Part shown: positions 50,954 to 58,402 of the stretch, piece by piece
How positions within the stretch are numbered: the stretch's first letter is position 1
Layout: each line of letters opens with the position of its first letter
Assembly: GCF_050113715.1 (NCBI RefSeq)
Contig: NZ_JBNJQR010000007.1
Span: 228,545-292,544, forward strand
Source of the DNA: Brevibacillus_H ginsengisoli
GTDB lineage: Bacteria > Bacillota > Bacilli > Brevibacillales > Brevibacillaceae
Direction of reading: 5' to 3'
Length of the DNA: 64,000 nucleotides
Notes under the pieces: model-generated
The model's database searches: none
The model's input: the letters and a program-made list of their open reading frames with translations, nothing else
Told to the model about the DNA's origin: nothing
Made by a program: the position numbers and the translations under genes

Positions 50954-52021
50954 TTATAAAACAATCAATTCACGTGGGGAATGAGTCAAGAGTTCATTGC
51001 CGTTGGCTGTAACCAGGATGTCATCCTCGATGCGGACTCCTCCCAAGCCGGGCACGTAGATTCCGGGCTCTACGGTGATCACCATTCCCTGTTCAATCAC
51101 TTTGACACAGCTTTTGGACAAAAATGGCTCTTCGTGTATGTCGAGACCCACACCGTGGCCCAGCCCTGTACCGAAGTTTTCGCCGTATCCATGCGCGTCA
51201 ATGTAGTCCCGAGACAGCGCATCCGCTTCCCGTCCGGTGATTCCCGGTTTGATTCCGTCAATCCCCTTTTTCAAGGCCTCCAATACAATTCCGTAGATCT
51301 CTCTTAGTTTTGGGTGAGGATCTCCAAGTGCCACTGTTCGTGTGATATCGGAGCGATAACCTTGATAAACAGCACCGAAATCAAGCGTGATCATATCCCC
51401 TTGTTCTAATTGCTTCTCACTCGCCACTCCGTGCGGTAGGGCAGATCGAACGCCTGAGGCCACGATCGTGTCAAAAGCGGAGGAACTTGCCCCTTGGTTG
51501 CGCATGAATGCCTCCAGTTCGTTCGACACTTCCCACTCTTTCACACCCGGTCTCATCCATCCGATGATATGCGTGAAAGCAGCGTCAGCGATCTGCGCAG
51601 CCGTGCGTAGCTTATCCAGCTCGTCCGGGGTTTTGATCATCCGAAGTTTTTCCACTAGCCCCGAAACAGGTATCATTTCTCGCTTCCACTCGGATTCAAC
51701 CTTCCGAAACAGGCCGCAGGTCAAGTGATCTTCTTCAAAGCCAAGCCTCTTTATACCTATTTGCTCGGCCAGGCTAGCCACCTGCGTAAATAGCGCATCC
51801 TTCGTAGGCAGTTTGACTACCTCGTAGTGTGGCGCCTGCTTAAGCGCTTGCTCCGAATAACGAAAATCAGTCAATAGCATGGCTTTGTCCGCGGAAATTA
51901 AAACATAACCGTATGTACCCGTAAAATTAGTCAAATAACGTCGATTTTGCCCATACGATACGAGAAGGCCATCAATTCCTTCCCTCTTCATCTGCTCTCT
52001 CAACTTTTGAAGTTTCTCCAT
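50954..52021 (-). CDS. M24 family Xaa-Pro peptidase (PepQ/YqhT-like), 2
   Basis: A 355-residue pita-bread aminopeptidase with the metal ligands in ITLDFGAVYQGYRSDITRT, GLGHGVGLDIHEEPF, ITVEPGIYVPG and RIEDDILV. It would release the N-terminal residue from Xaa-Pro peptides. It is a paralogue of the enzyme at 34338-35429. It has its own sigma-54 promoter, back to back with that of the BFD/2Fe-2S/FAD operon, tying both to the same nitrogen-catabolism theme. Confidence 0.9.
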   Translation of the reverse strand: MEKLQKLREQMKREGIDGLLVSYGQNRRYLTNFTGTYGYVLISADKAMLLTDFRYSEQALKQAPHYEVVKLPTKDALFTQVASLAEQIGIKRLGFEEDHLTCGLFRKVESEWKREMIPVSGLVEKLRMIKTPDELDKLRTAAQIADAAFTHIIGWMRPGVKEWEVSNELEAFMRNQGASSSAFDTIVASGVRSALPHGVASEKQLEQGDMITLDFGAVYQGYRSDITRTVALGDPHPKLREIYGIVLEALKKGIDGIKPGITGREADALSRDYIDAHGYGENFGTGLGHGVGLDIHEEPFLSKSCVKVIEQGMVITVEPGIYVPGLGGVRIEDDILVTANGNELLTHSPRELIVL

Positions 52022-52063
52022 TTTTCTTCTCCTCTCAGAACTTGGTTGTGCGTTAAAAACTTA

Positions 52064-52080
52064 AGCAACTCCCATGCCAT
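52064..52080 (-). promoter_or_regulatory. Sigma-54 promoter of the second M24 peptidase gene
   Basis: On the minus strand the sequence reads ATGGCATGGGAGTTGCT, with GG and GC 10 bp apart. It is 43 bp upstream of the ATG. Confidence 0.75.
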
Positions 52081-52130
52081 CCAGTAAACCTGTTCATCCG
52101 AATGCATAAGGGCTATGATTTGTCGAAGGG

Positions 52131-52147
52131 CTGGCATGGATCATGCA
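52131..52147 (+). promoter_or_regulatory. Sigma-54 promoter of the BFD/2Fe-2S/FAD operon
   Basis: CTGGCATGGATCATGCA has GG and GC 10 bp apart, 40 bp upstream of the BFD gene ATG. It is divergent from the promoter at 52064. I see no clear copy of either enhancer motif in the 50 bp between them. Confidence 0.75.
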
Positions 52148-52186
52148 GGAATTGACCAAAAGCAAACGAGAGGAGGCGCTTCTAGC

Positions 52187-52456
52187 ATGAAACCGAACAA
52201 CATGGTGATATGCCGATGCGAAGAAGTAACATTGGGTGAGATAGTCGAAACCCTTGAAACCTATCCATGCACCGCACGAGAGTTGAAGCTGCGTACACGT
52301 GCCGGAATGGGGTATTGCGGTGGTCGCACCTGCCGCAGCCTATTGAACAACATTATAGAGGGTACAACCGGAATTCAACCTGACAACACAGCTCCGTTGA
52401 AGTACCAGCCACCAGTGCGCCCTGTAACCTTTCAACTTATCGGGGGGCGGGAGTAA
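52187..52456 (+). CDS. BFD-like [2Fe-2S] subunit
   Basis: 89 residues with the four cysteines of a BFD-type iron-sulfur domain: VICRCEE (Cys9, Cys11) and GYCGGRTC (Cys44, Cys49). Such small proteins are subunits of heteromeric flavin dehydrogenases, including opine oxidases, glycine-derived cyanide synthase (HcnABC) and D-hydroxyproline dehydrogenase. It is the first of three overlapping genes. The start is the ATG at 52187 behind AGGAGG. The frame upstream would enter the sigma-54 promoter. Confidence 0.87.
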   Translation: MKPNNMVICRCEEVTLGEIVETLETYPCTARELKLRTRAGMGYCGGRTCRSLLNNIIEGTTGIQPDNTAPLKYQPPVRPVTFQLIGGRE

Positions 52457-52792
52457 ATGAATCACAGAATTCTGAACCACCCCATACTCGGTTCAAGAGA
52501 GGCGGCAGATTCACTCTCTTTTCGGTTCAATGGAATCAATTATACTGCTTTGGAAGGGGAAACTATTGCCGCATCCTTACTGGCAAATGGGATTCGGACA
52601 TTGCGCGTTCACGAAGAAAAAGGGACTCCCCGGGGGATTTATTGTAATATCGGCCATTGTCTCGAATGCCGAGTCAGCGTGAACGGTGTCCCTGGGATTC
52701 GCTCCTGTCTCACGCTTGTGGAAGAAGGTATGGAGGTCCAGGGGAACAGTATCCTGCCAACGCCGCTCAAGTCAGGAGGCAAAATAAAATGA
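52457..52792 (+). CDS. 2Fe-2S ferredoxin-like subunit (HcnA-like)
   Basis: 111 residues with cysteines at 63, 68, 71 and 84 (IYCNIGHCLECRV, then SCLT). This is the plant-type 2Fe-2S arrangement of the Fer2_4 subunits of opine-oxidase/HcnA-type complexes. Its ATG directly follows the stop of the BFD gene and its TGA overlaps the next ATG, so the three proteins are probably made in fixed ratio. Confidence 0.87.
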   Translation: MNHRILNHPILGSREAADSLSFRFNGINYTALEGETIAASLLANGIRTLRVHEEKGTPRGIYCNIGHCLECRVSVNGVPGIRSCLTLVEEGMEVQGNSILPTPLKSGGKIK

Positions 52793-53997
52793 TGGATGTG
52801 CTTATTGTCGGTGCGGGACCGGCCGGACTTTCGGCAGCGGTTGCATGTGCAGAAAAAGGCTTGTCTGTGCGAGTGATAGATGAATTTTATCGACCGGGTG
52901 GCAGATTGTTGGGACAGCTGCATCAAGAGCCAAGCGGTGAGTGGTGGAATGGTTGGGAAGAAGCCGCCAAATTGTGTGACAAGGCCAAAAGCTCAGGTGT
53001 GGATATCCGTTGTGGAGTAAGCGTCTTCTCCGTGCAGCAAGGAGACCGAGGATGGATCGTGTCCACCAGCGAAGGAGATATGGAAACAACCACGTTGTTG
53101 TTGGCGACTGGCGCATCCGAAACCTCCGTTCCTATCCCTGGCTGGACACTCCCTGGCGTCATGTCCATTGGAGCAGCTCAGGTGATGACCAATGTGCAGC
53201 GCGTACGTGTCGGTGAACGCGGTGTGATTGTTGGCATCAACATTTTGTCCATGGCGATCTCCCGTGAATTGATGCTCGCGGGCGTCAAAATCGACCGCAT
53301 GGTGCTTCCCTCCATGTCCATCGTCACCGAGGAGGCTGCAAAACCGAAAGCTGTCATGCAGTCCATGCTTCGCTTTGCTCATCTTGCCCCTTCACCCTTT
53401 CTTCGAATCGGCAGCAAGTTCGTCGTCAATGAGTGGCTGCAAGGTTTAGGTATCAGGTTCTATCCCAAAAATGGGGTGAAGACGTGGGACATCCCAATAC
53501 AGCTGCGCAAGGCGGCAGTAGAAATTATCGGGACAACCTGTGTGGAAGGCGTTCGGATCGCTGACGTCACTCCTTCCGGGGAAATCATTGCCGGAACCGA
53601 ACAAGTCATACCCGCCGACTTCGTCTGTATCTCCGGAGGGCTTAGTCCACTCGCGGAGCTAGCAGCGGTAGCAGGCTGTCCCTTCGCTTACATCCCTTCA
53701 CTCGGTGGACATGTTCCCCTTCACAATGAGCGGATGCAGACTCCGTTGAAAGGACTTTACGTGGCAGGCAACATCACCGGAATCGAAAGCGCCAAGGTAG
53801 CGTCTGCCCAGGGAACCGTTGCTGGCTTAGCTATCGCTGCGGATGCTGGCAAGCTGGCAAGCGAGGAGGCCTTGCTTCAGGCGATTAACGGAGTGAGCTT
53901 GGTACGTCAAAAAGCAACCATCCAATTCCACCCGAACATCGTGGAAGGAAGAAATACCTTAAAGAATACTGCCCTCATTTCTCATAAAATCGGATAA
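52789..53997 (+). CDS. FAD/NAD(P)-binding oxidoreductase subunit (HcnB-like)
   Basis: This ~402-residue flavoprotein has LIVGAGPAGLSAAVACAEKG near the start, LLLATGASETSVPIPGWTLPGV, a second nucleotide-binding region (GVIVGINILSMAIS) and GLYVAGNITGI. It fits the B subunit of HcnABC-like dehydrogenases. The substrate-oxidising subunit is not adjacent; the DAO-family protein at 40895 is a candidate partner. The start is the ATG at 52789 with AGGAGG 9 nt upstream. The C-terminal codons run into a transposase remnant on the other strand, so the natural end may have been altered. Confidence 0.85.
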   Translation: MMDVLIVGAGPAGLSAAVACAEKGLSVRVIDEFYRPGGRLLGQLHQEPSGEWWNGWEEAAKLCDKAKSSGVDIRCGVSVFSVQQGDRGWIVSTSEGDMETTTLLLATGASETSVPIPGWTLPGVMSIGAAQVMTNVQRVRVGERGVIVGINILSMAISRELMLAGVKIDRMVLPSMSIVTEEAAKPKAVMQSMLRFAHLAPSPFLRIGSKFVVNEWLQGLGIRFYPKNGVKTWDIPIQLRKAAVEIIGTTCVEGVRIADVTPSGEIIAGTEQVIPADFVCISGGLSPLAELAAVAGCPFAYIPSLGGHVPLHNERMQTPLKGLYVAGNITGIESAKVASAQGTVAGLAIAADAGKLASEEALLQAINGVSLVRQKATIQFHPNIVEGRNTLKNTALISHKIG

Positions 53998-54063
53998 CTT
54001 GTCGTAGTAGGAATAGGACGTGTACTGAGACGCCTGATCGCTGTGAACGGTCAGGCCAGTCAC
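53998..54063 (-). mobile_element. Remnant of an IS3-family transposase
   Basis: The minus strand reads VTGLTVHSDQASQYTSYSYY, which matches the integrase-core HSDQGxQYTS motif of IS3-type OrfB, including one catalytic Asp. It has no start and no further transposase sequence outside. It abuts the stop codon of the HcnB-like gene, and the fragment may continue antisense into that gene's last codons. Confidence 0.65.
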
Positions 54064-54069
54064 GTCGTT

Positions 54070-54633
54070 TCAAATAGTCTCACGAAAGAATAAATTAGGA
54101 TAATCCAATACAATGCCGTTTGAGTCCACCGTAATGTTCTCCTGAAAATTTCCGCTCTGATATTGATAGACAGATGAATTCTCCCCACTATCAAGTAAGG
54201 TATACTTCTGCTTAACTTGTTTATAAACCAAATCACGAGCTGAAATGTAAACGACTTTGATCTCTCGCTGTTGTGATAGATCAAACGATAATCGTCTAAT
54301 AGGAAGTGTATTCGTAAAAGGGGTGCATGATAGATCAATATCAACGCAGCCTGAGAGTTCTGAAACGACTTCTCCCTTTTCATCTCTCCAAATCCCATTG
54401 CCGTCAGATGTCAGCCTCAAAAATCGATCTTCTCCCAACATACACATGGTTACTTCTCGAGTGACCCAATTTTGGTCGAGAACGAGATCATATTTTAATC
54501 GAAAGAGTTGATCCTCATCTAATCTTCCAATGACAATACTATCTACGAGAATTTGATTATTTTTTTCTCTTATTTTGAGATGTTCATAACCGGTCCCGGT
54601 GCTTGGTCTCCATACAATCTCCATAGGTAACAT
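54070..54633 (-). CDS. Putative glycolipid-binding family protein
   Basis: 187 residues matching the pattern of the small bacterial family annotated as putative glycolipid-binding: VWRPSTGTGYEHLKI, NWVTREV, LRLTSDGNGIWRDEKGE, GCVDIDLSCTPFTNTLPIRRL and a C-terminal VDSNGIVLDYPNLF. Function in bacteria is unproven. GGAGG is 7 nt before the ATG. It stands alone, next to an IS3 remnant. Confidence 0.78.
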   Translation of the reverse strand: MLPMEIVWRPSTGTGYEHLKIREKNNQILVDSIVIGRLDEDQLFRLKYDLVLDQNWVTREVTMCMLGEDRFLRLTSDGNGIWRDEKGEVVSELSGCVDIDLSCTPFTNTLPIRRLSFDLSQQREIKVVYISARDLVYKQVKQKYTLLDSGENSSVYQYQSGNFQENITVDSNGIVLDYPNLFFRETI

Positions 54634-54700
54634 CTAAAATCCTCCTATCATTTGTCCACGAAAGATAGTTTACCATGTTTTGTGTGTAGACCATATCCTT

Positions 54701-54820
54701 ATGGAAATCATTGCGAGGCAAAAAGAAACGGGGATATTTATATCCTTCACTGATTCCTTGTGGACAATTGACGTAGACACACAAGAGGTTTACGATCGAT
54801 TACTTGAATCATACTTTTAA
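54701..54820 (+). pseudogene. Short orphan frame, likely gene remnant
   Basis: A 39-codon frame (MEIIARQKETGIFISFTDSL... ending YDRLLESYF) has normal amino acid composition but no ribosome site. It is directly followed by a terminator, as if it were the end of a deleted gene. Family not recognised. Confidence 0.3.
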
Positions 54821-54846
54821 GATAATGAACATGGTTTTTGACTAAA

Positions 54847-54875
54847 GAAAAGGGACCGATTTTTCGGTCCTTTTG
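54847..54875. terminator. Bidirectional terminator before the MFS gene end
   Basis: GGACCGA pairs with TCGGTCC inside an A-run/T-run context (AAAAG...CTTTT). It lies 41 bp past the MFS stop on the minus strand and also ends the plus-strand orphan frame. Confidence 0.78.
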
Positions 54876-54915
54876 TATGTTCCAGTATTCGTTTCCGTTT
54901 ATCTTAAGTTTTCAA

Positions 54916-56220
54916 CTACATCGACTTATTTTCCGATGTCATCACTTTGCGAGGGTTACGTGACCATATCACGACTGGAATCAGCAAAAGCGAGAGAATC
55001 CCCCCGCCGAGAGAGAGCATTCCGTAGCTAGAATTGGCCACCACCACACCAGACAGCGCCCCCCCTGATGCCCCAGCTAAAGCGATCAATACATCAATGG
55101 TTCCTTGAGTTTTTGCCCGAGACGCTGGATCAGTCGAATCAATAAGAATCGCTGTGCCACTAATTAACCCAAAGTTCCAACCAAGTCCCAGCAAGGCGAG
55201 CGCAATGATGAGTACTCCCGTGGAATCAGCGGGGGCAATCGCTGCGACAATGCATGCAGCAAGTAGAATCCCTCCCGAAGCAACCGACATTGGCATACGC
55301 CCGACCTTATCAACAAGAATACCCGTCACGAGAGACGGTAGGAACATCGCCCCAATATGAATACCGATAACCAATCCTACCTCGCTCAAACTATGTCCGT
55401 GATGCCTCATATGAACGGGCGTCATGGTCATGATGGCAACCATTACGATTTGCGTTAAGACCATGACGGCAGCCCCGACAATGATTCCCCGATTATTCAT
55501 TGTCGGGGTACTCCTAGGCATGTCAGAATGGGTGCCCTGATCGACCTCTGCTTCGGCGATCGCTTTGGCGATGACATATGGATCGGGGCGGAGGAAAATC
55601 CAAAATACCAATCCGGCAAGGATGAAAGCAGCAGCAGCTAGTATGAATGGCCCCGCCAAGGCAGGGACACCGATTGACGTAGCGAATTGCCCCATTACAG
55701 ATACCAAGTTTGGACCGGCAACAGCACCGAATGTAGTTGAAACCATGGCAATACTCACCGCTGTTGCCCGCTGAGTCGGCTTCGCTAAATCCGTTCCCGC
55801 ATAACGCGCTTGCAGGTTGGTAGACGTGCCTGCCCCATAGATAAGGAGTGAAGCGAACAAAAGGGTGATACTATGACTAACTGCCGCAAAAACTACCCCG
55901 ATTGCCCCAATGCCTCCTGTCAAGAACCCGATCGCAAGCCCCGAACGTCGGCCATATCGTTGCGAAATACGACCAACAATTAGTGCGGCCACAGCTGAGC
56001 CAAGGGTGAGCAGCGCTGCGGGAACACCTGCCAAACTATCCGTTCCCAGCATATCCTTGGCAAGGAGCGCTCCGACAGTGACTCCCGCGGCAAGTCCCGC
56101 ACCCCCAAACATTTGCGATAGGATGACAATAAGCAACGTTCGTTTATATACCTTGCTTTGCAAATCTGGGGAATCAACGTAATCCCGTAATTGTTTTACA
56201 CCTCGGGGTTCATGCGACAT
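54916..56220 (-). CDS. MFS transporter
   Basis: 434 residues with about 12 hydrophobic helices and the loop motif VGRISQRYGRRSGLAIG after helix 2. A cytoplasmic charged linker (DPYVIAKAIAEAEVDQGTHS) divides the two halves. The N-terminus is hydrophilic (MSHEPRGVKQLRDYV). The substrate is unknown. AAAGGTGG precedes the ATG. Confidence 0.85.
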   Translation of the reverse strand: MSHEPRGVKQLRDYVDSPDLQSKVYKRTLLIVILSQMFGGAGLAAGVTVGALLAKDMLGTDSLAGVPAALLTLGSAVAALIVGRISQRYGRRSGLAIGFLTGGIGAIGVVFAAVSHSITLLFASLLIYGAGTSTNLQARYAGTDLAKPTQRATAVSIAMVSTTFGAVAGPNLVSVMGQFATSIGVPALAGPFILAAAAFILAGLVFWIFLRPDPYVIAKAIAEAEVDQGTHSDMPRSTPTMNNRGIIVGAAVMVLTQIVMVAIMTMTPVHMRHHGHSLSEVGLVIGIHIGAMFLPSLVTGILVDKVGRMPMSVASGGILLAACIVAAIAPADSTGVLIIALALLGLGWNFGLISGTAILIDSTDPASRAKTQGTIDVLIALAGASGGALSGVVVANSSYGMLSLGGGILSLLLIPVVIWSRNPRKVMTSENKSM

Positions 56221-56576
56221 TGCTTTGAACCACCTTTCTGTTTATTTGTAAATTGTGGAGGTCCAAAGTCGTCATTTTATCAGACTTTTCCACGAAACCA
56301 TTTAATACTTTTATTAAATAGTTGATATTCTAAATTTTCCGCATGGGAATGTCAACCAATTTATGGAGTTTCAGTTGGGGTACCATTCTTAAAAACTTTC
56401 CTATTAATTTACTGGATTAAAATAAATTTCTTTAATGCAATATAACCTGACATCAATTACCTTTGTGTAAACTCCCTGGGAGTACAATTTATTAGGAATA
56501 TTATCTTTAAATAAGAAATTCGAACACAATACTTTCTAAATACGGTATAACGAAAACCGTTTCCAAGCACAAAAAA
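56221..56576. other. AT-rich non-coding stretch upstream of the MFS gene
   Basis: No gene is seen. The only structure is the 13-bp palindrome ACTCCCTGGGAGT (56471-56483), flanked by TTGT and ACAA, which could be an operator. It is more than 200 bp from the MFS start. Confidence 0.5.
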
Positions 56577-57271
56577 TCAATTCATAAGATCTATCAAGCC
56601 ACTATCAGTTGGATCATTTGATGTTTGATAAGCAATTCGGTCACCTTTATCATTAAAACCCTCAATTTCAATAGAAAAGGAATCCGCTGAAGGTAGAAAT
56701 ACGAACCAGATTGTATGCCCAGTTCCTTCCCGGTTAGTTTAGCTTTATATTTATCACCCTTAAAGTTGACGGTAACACTTTTAATCGATGGATCTAAAAC
56801 CTCCCCAAACACCATTGGGAAAGGGGTTGAGATATGCTCTACTTGAGGGAAATTCATATAAGTTAATGCGGACTTCGCTTGAAGAGGAGATTTGTTTAGC
56901 CCCATTCCGTATCCTCCACCCCATCCCCATTTCCAACCGAGCCATGTTTTCCGCGCGTACTCAACCTGAAGATTGGTACTCTCTTGTTGATAATCTCGCT
57001 TAATAAACAAAAGGATCCCTTCTTTTACAGGTTCTCGGTGAATGACATCGATGGATGGAAAATGTCGAAACTGTTGAATTGCATCCTCTGGAGTTTTACC
57101 AAGAGGGATGCGAATCGTTTCGTTAAGTCCCATAGCATGAGACATTCTCCAATCCGATAATCCCCCCGCGGTATCGTTAATTAGAACAAGTCCGTATAAA
57201 AGAATGGCGGTAACAACAATCACTCCGGTAGTGATCCATATGAGTCGTTTTTGCTTTGTTGGTACTGGCAA
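56577..57271 (-). pseudogene. Frameshifted membrane-anchored hypothetical protein gene
   Basis: The frame from a TTG at 57271 (after GAGGTGG) encodes a short cytoplasmic stretch, one membrane segment (IWITTGVIVVTAILLYGLVL) and an extracellular domain of unknown family. Near 56718-56720, at GGG, the coding sense jumps frame. The annotated frame ends in improbable sequence, while the next frame continues as TIWFVFLPSADSFSIEIEG and ends ...GLIDLMN at 56577. One missing base explains this. It is either a recent pseudogene or a sequencing error. Confidence 0.7.
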
Positions 57272-57349
57272 TTTTACCACCTCAAATAAAATTTGCTCTT
57301 TTGAGTGGTTAGACGCGATAATCACACAAAAGTTACTAAGTGGAAACAA

Positions 57350-57674
57350 TGGAAAATAATACAGTAAGCAAAACCTTGTTAATGTTCCGCAATAAGAAAA
57401 AAGGATCGGCTTGAGCGCAGCCCTTTGTCAAATCCAGTTTTCAGGGTGTTTTCTCACTTGTTTCCTTGTTATTTTTTTAATCTACAAGAACTGAATAGCG
57501 AAGCAACAAATTATGGTAAAATTCAGCAAGTATATGGGGAAGCACGATATATTGATAAAGAGCAGCAAGCGAAGAGCCAAACCACCATATTCCAATCCAT
57601 CCACACATTCGCTATAATGTTCCTGTATTCGCAATATTTATCTCATCTTAAATATTTCTAAGGAGGAACAGGAT
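57350..57674. promoter_or_regulatory. Promoter region of the ECF transporter operon
   Basis: No gene is supported here. TATAAT at 57613-57618 is a likely -10 for the S-component gene, with a weak -35. A small hairpin (GGCT / AGCC) lies near 57403-57419. I could not recognise a known riboswitch aptamer. Confidence 0.45.
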
Positions 57675-58235
57675 ATGGGAAACAGCAATGGGTTGTCCAT
57701 CAAGACAATCGTGGCAATCGGCGTCGGTTCTGCATTATTCGTAATTCTCGGACGCTTTGGGTCAATTCCAACCGGCATTCCGAACACCAACATTGAGACA
57801 GCATACGCTTTGCTTGCACTTATGGCGATTATTTTTGGACCTGTCGCAGGTCTCTTGATCGGCCTAATCGGGCACACGCTGAAGGACGCCATCTTTTACG
57901 GTTCACCGTGGTTTAGCTGGGTGATTGCCTCGGCAGTCGTCGGTTTGATCATCGGCTTCGCGGCCAAAAACATCCGCATTCGGGAAGGAGAGTTTGGGAA
58001 GAGTGAAATCATTCGCTTCAACCTCTTTCAGATAATCGCAAATGCCGCAGCATGGTTTGTGGTTGCACCAATGCTCGACATCGTCATCTATGCAGAGCCA
58101 ACGGATAAAGTATTCGTCCAAGGAATTGTAGCAGGGATTTCCAATATGGTGACCGTAGGTATTTTGGGCACCTTGCTCGGAATCGGTTACGCCAAAACGA
58201 GAACCAAAACGGGAACCTTGAGCAAAGAAGGTTAA
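57675..58235 (+). CDS. ECF transporter S component, UPF0397 family
   Basis: 186 residues with about five to six hydrophobic segments. The N-terminus (LSIKTIVAIGVGSALFVILGRF, then IPTGIPNTNIETAYALLALMA) and GPVAGLLIGLIGHTLKD are typical of UPF0397 substrate-binding membrane subunits. It would bind a vitamin or metal-like micronutrient of unknown identity and dock on the energising module encoded next. AAGGAGGAA precedes the ATG. Confidence 0.87.
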   Translation: MGNSNGLSIKTIVAIGVGSALFVILGRFGSIPTGIPNTNIETAYALLALMAIIFGPVAGLLIGLIGHTLKDAIFYGSPWFSWVIASAVVGLIIGFAAKNIRIREGEFGKSEIIRFNLFQIIANAAAWFVVAPMLDIVIYAEPTDKVFVQGIVAGISNMVTVGILGTLLGIGYAKTRTKTGTLSKEG

Positions 58236-58242
58236 GATGAAA

Positions 58243-58268
58243 AGCCGGTGAGGTTTCACCGGTTTTTC
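58243..58268 (+). terminator. Terminator or attenuating hairpin after the S-component gene
   Basis: AAGCCGGTGA pairs with TCACCGGTTT around a tiny loop and is followed by TTCCG. It lies 8 bp past the stop and would lower expression of the ATPase and EcfT genes relative to the S component. Confidence 0.7.
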
Positions 58269-58323
58269 CGTTCGTCGAGAGGATTTTATTCAATCGCCGA
58301 CACTATCACACCCTACGCGTCGC

Positions 58324-58370
58324 AACTAGGCAGTCGCCTACGCCGAAGGCTTGGCGCCAGCCTAGTTTTT
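58324..58370 (+). promoter_or_regulatory. Second hairpin between the S component and ATPase genes
   Basis: AACTAGGC pairs with GCCTAGTT around a ~28-nt apical part that can itself fold (CGCCT / AGGC), followed by a T6 run. It ends about 30 bp before the ATPase start. Two terminator-like hairpins in one operon gap suggest attenuation or a separate promoter for the energising module. Confidence 0.5.
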
Positions 58371-58402
58371 TATGATTACGAGAAGGTAAGAGGACGATCA
58401 AC

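Noticed and set aside
52081..52130. EBP2 enhancer between the divergent promoters at 52 kb
   Set aside because: TGTTCATCCGAATGCATA only loosely resembles the TGT-N12-ACA motif, so no site was called.
57425..57661. 78-codon frame before the ECF S-component gene
   Set aside because: No ribosome site, it overlaps the likely promoter (TATAAT at 57613), and the peptide looks random.
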